From NCBI RefSeq assembly GCF_003813905.1, contig NZ_RPFJ01000098.1, positions 35,322-99,321 of the forward strand: 64,000 nt of DNA, written 5' to 3'. This DNA comes from Aureibaculum marinum (GTDB taxonomy: Bacteria > Bacteroidota > Bacteroidia > Flavobacteriales > Flavobacteriaceae). A program made the position numbers and the translations under genes. Within the stretch, counting starts at the first letter, position 1. The number at the start of each line of letters is the position of its first letter. Shown here one piece after another: positions 63,172-64,000 of the stretch. The notes below the pieces were generated by a model, which saw only the letters and a list, made by a program, of their open reading frames with translations, did no database searches and was not told the origin of the DNA.

Positions 63172-64000
63172 ACCACAAAGGACACTAAGTTTTTCACAAC
63201 GAGCACAGAGAAATATTATTACCATATTCTTAGTGAGCTTCGTGTTAGCTATTGTGTGCTTCGTGGTTAAGTTTTTTTTACCACAAAGTGCACTAAGGCA
63301 ATTCACAAAGAGCAAAAAGAAATATTATTACCATATTCTTAGTGAGCTTCGTGGTTGACGTTGTATTCTTCGTAGTTAAGCTTTTTTACCACAAGGTGCA
63401 CTAAGGTTGTTCACAACGAGCATAGAGAAATATTTTTACCATATTCTTAGTGAGCTTCGTGGTTGACGTTGTATTCTTCGTAGTTAAGCTTTTTTACCAC
63501 AAAGGACAAAGCTTTTCACAACGGACACAAAGAATAATTACTATCATTTTCCTAGTGAGCTTTGTGGTTGACGTTGTGTACTTCATGGTTAGGCTTTTTT
63601 TTACCACAAAGTGCACTAAGGCAGTTCACAAAGAGCACAAATCATAAATGGTATATCATTTTCCTAGTGAACTTCGTGTTAACCGTTGTGTTCTTAGTGG
63701 TTAGACCTTTTTTACCACAAGGTGCACTAAGCTGTTTCACAAAGGGCACAGAGAATAATTACTATTCATACTCCTAGTGAGCTTAGTGTTAGTCGTTGTG
63801 TTCTCCGTGGTTAAGCTTTTTTACCACAAAGTGCACTAAGGTTGTTCACAAAGAGCACAAATCATAAATGGTATATCATTTTCCTAGTGAACTTCGTGTT
63901 AGCCATTGTGAGCTTCGTGGTTAGGCTTTTCACCGCAAGGTGCACTAAGGTTGTTCACAACGAGCACAGAGAAATGCTAACTTTTATATTCCTAGTGAGC
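63172..64000. repeat. Array of about eight 108-bp imperfect-palindrome repeats
   Basis: Units begin with ACCACAAAG-like sequence at 63172, 63280, 63388, 63496, 63603, 63714, 63823 and 63932 (last one cut by the window end), so the period is 107-111. Each unit is a near-complete imperfect palindrome: the left arm (ACCACAAAGTGCACTAAGG plus CACAAAGAGCACAGAG) pairs with the right arm (CTTAGTGAGCTTCGTGGTT plus TTGTGTTCTTCGTGGTT). Units 3-4 share a long identical segment, and units 5 and 7 share another, indicating recent duplications. Frames inside it show repetitive HKEHK-like peptides and are not genes. Confidence 0.9.

Noticed and set aside
63103..63777. Three reading frames of 65-71 codons within or beside the repeat array
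   Set aside because: They encode repetitive peptides (for example TKCTKAVHKEHKS) dictated by the palindromic units, on both strands, and have no gene-like start context.
63172..64000. Possible CRISPR array
   Set aside because: The period is about 108 bases with no short constant repeat alternating with unique spacers, whole units are similar to each other, and no cas genes are near.

Overview
The window looks like chromosomal DNA from a marine or aquatic member of the Flavobacteriaceae (Bacteroidota). The evidence is strong A+T richness, TAnnTTTG-type -7 promoter elements with little Shine-Dalgarno signal, zeaxanthin-type carotenoid genes, FabV, DUF3810, DUF3822 and Lacal_2735-type small proteins, and many short-signal lipoproteins. 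No rRNA, tRNA, CRISPR array, insertion sequence or prophage is visible. Nearly everything is intact core genome.

Layout. (1) 1-8.3 kb: 3' part of an exonuclease III gene, marC, a queuosine-precursor transporter preceded by a preQ1-I riboswitch, an MFS exporter, a THUMP RNA methyltransferase, and the proline operon proC-proB-proA. (2) 8.3-12.1 kb: a small Fur/Zur-like regulator with two matching palindromes in its divergent promoter, a truncated ABC-ATPase-like remnant, a 5'-nucleotidase split into two genes, a methyltransferase and a ZIP metal transporter. (3) 12.2-20.9 kb: recQ, kpsF-tatC, lptB, a gene of unknown function interrupted by an in-frame stop, an esterase, a Sua5/YwlC-type protein, and an ECF sigma factor with a membrane partner. 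(4) 21.0-30.0 kb: a light-response module. A MerR regulator carrying the cobalamin-binding signatures of CarH/LitR leads a tightly packed run of crtI, crtB, crtZ, a fused lycopene cyclase, two SDR proteins, tspO, a Lacal_2735 protein, an SRPBCC protein and a photolyase. (5) 30-44 kb, minus strand: fabV, purA, fur, rel/spoT, a Ste24 protease, an NlpC/P60 protein, an RNA methyltransferase, paired secreted amidohydrolases and DUF3810. (6) 44.5-58.7 kb: dnaB, a secreted family protein, gcvT, thrC, rsmD-DUF3822, a RecD-like helicase, a PBP4-type peptidase, an acyltransferase, miaA, a voltage-gated-type ion channel and a DnaQ/GIY-YIG nuclease. (7) 58.7-64 kb: an M28 peptidase, a BtuF-C-D/FecBDE-like importer operon, and an array of about eight 108-bp palindromic repeats that runs off the window.

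The most coherent system is the light module. A putative B12-dependent photoreceptor repressor would hold back, in the dark, pigment synthesis (phytoene to zeaxanthin), DNA repair by photolyase, TspO and several small proteins of unknown function. Similar palindromes (TTTTGT..ACAAAA type) sit in front of both the regulator and crtI. Other points worth attention are the preQ1-I riboswitch, the twin Zur-like boxes, an interlaced pair of inverted repeats between zip and recQ, a compact three-way-junction leader before the btuF-like gene, a RecQ lacking all four zinc cysteines, and amidohydrolases with degenerate metal sites.
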